From Streptococcus pseudopneumoniae (lineage in GTDB: Bacteria; Bacillota; Bacilli; Lactobacillales; Streptococcaceae), in contig NZ_JVFV01000014.1 of assembly GCF_001073085.1 (NCBI RefSeq), positions 1-32,925 on the forward strand: a stretch of DNA of 32,925 bases, read 5' to 3'. A program made the position numbers and the translations under genes. Below are positions 32,855-32,925 of this stretch, piece after piece. Numbering within the stretch: position 1 is the first letter of the stretch; the number at the start of each line of letters is the position of its first letter. Under the pieces are notes generated by a model. It worked only from the letters and a program-made list of their open reading frames with translations, was not told where the DNA came from and did not search any database.

Positions 32855-32925
32855 AGCGGGTGACGAGAATCGAACTCGCGACAACAGCTTGGAAGGCTGT
32901 AGTTTTACCACTAAACTACACCCGC
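32855..32925 (-). tRNA. tRNA-Gly (anticodon UCC)
   Basis: 71 bases, complete right up to the window edge. Acceptor GCGGGTG pairs with CACCCGC, T-arm GAGTTCGATTCTC, and anticodon TCC at 32891-32893 in the loop CTTCCAA. CCA is not encoded. The upstream part of the cluster lies outside the window. Confidence 0.94.

Overview
This 33-kb window is chromosomal DNA from a low-GC streptococcus of the mitis group (S. mitis, S. oralis or S. pneumoniae-like). The protein sequences, an almost intact pneumococcal-type BOX repeat, a ComX/SigX-type box before a prepilin peptidase gene, and the run exoA - gal genes - zinc alcohol dehydrogenase - czcD/sczA - choline transporter all point that way. Several details differ from the pneumococcal layout as I remember it: a reduced trp locus, no MerR regulator between the alcohol dehydrogenase and czcD, and truA next to the prepilin peptidase. 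A mitis/oralis-type commensal is therefore more likely than S. pneumoniae itself. No insertion sequence, prophage, CRISPR array or rRNA is visible.

Layout, left to right. (1) 1-3.7 kb, minus strand: two tandem copies of a small membrane-protein gene (one cut by the window edge), a rhodanese-like protein and YqgQ, a truA-pdxK-ECF S component operon (vitamin B6-type salvage), and a GNAT acetyltransferase. (2) 3.8-6.6 kb: a competence-type prepilin peptidase on the plus strand, then a two-gene trpB-trpG operon behind a perfect promoter and a T-box riboswitch. (3) 6.6-13.4 kb, minus strand: an amino-sugar transaminase with a phosphoglycosyl transferase (probably teichoic-acid AATGal synthesis), a heterodimeric ABC exporter, and a DUF421/DUF3290 membrane pair. 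(4) 13.4-15.3 kb: a three-gene locus of CPBP protease, ArsR/SdpR-type repressor and SdpI-like protein, with two near-identical operator-like palindromes around its promoter. (5) 15.4-18 kb: exoA, a VOC protein, a membrane-anchored XRE regulator and a hotdog thioesterase.

(6) 18-21.9 kb: Leloir galactose genes galK-galT, divergent from galR, with a cre site. (7) 21.9-24.8 kb: BOX element, zinc alcohol dehydrogenase, and czcD/sczA zinc efflux with two operator-like palindromes. (8) 24.9-30.1 kb: a six-gene operon of MarR regulator, double SnoaL protein, quinone-oxidoreductase-like MDR, choline/betaine ABC ATPase, permease/binding-protein fusion and an unusual endonuclease III-family protein. 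Its consensus promoter is flanked by a 12-bp inverted repeat. (9) 30.1-32.6 kb: an AT-rich stretch with an orphan membrane protein, a DUF4767 lipoprotein and about 450 bp without genes. (10) A tRNA cluster (Gly-UCC, Ile-GAU, Ser-GCU, in transcription order) closes the window.

The most interesting points are the T-box-controlled trpB-trpG remnant, three genes (yqgQ, truA, cilC) whose promoters sit so close to the start codon that their mRNAs should be leaderless, and the paired operators at the SdpR-like and MarR loci. All assignments come from reading the sequence and from remembered family motifs; no search was run.
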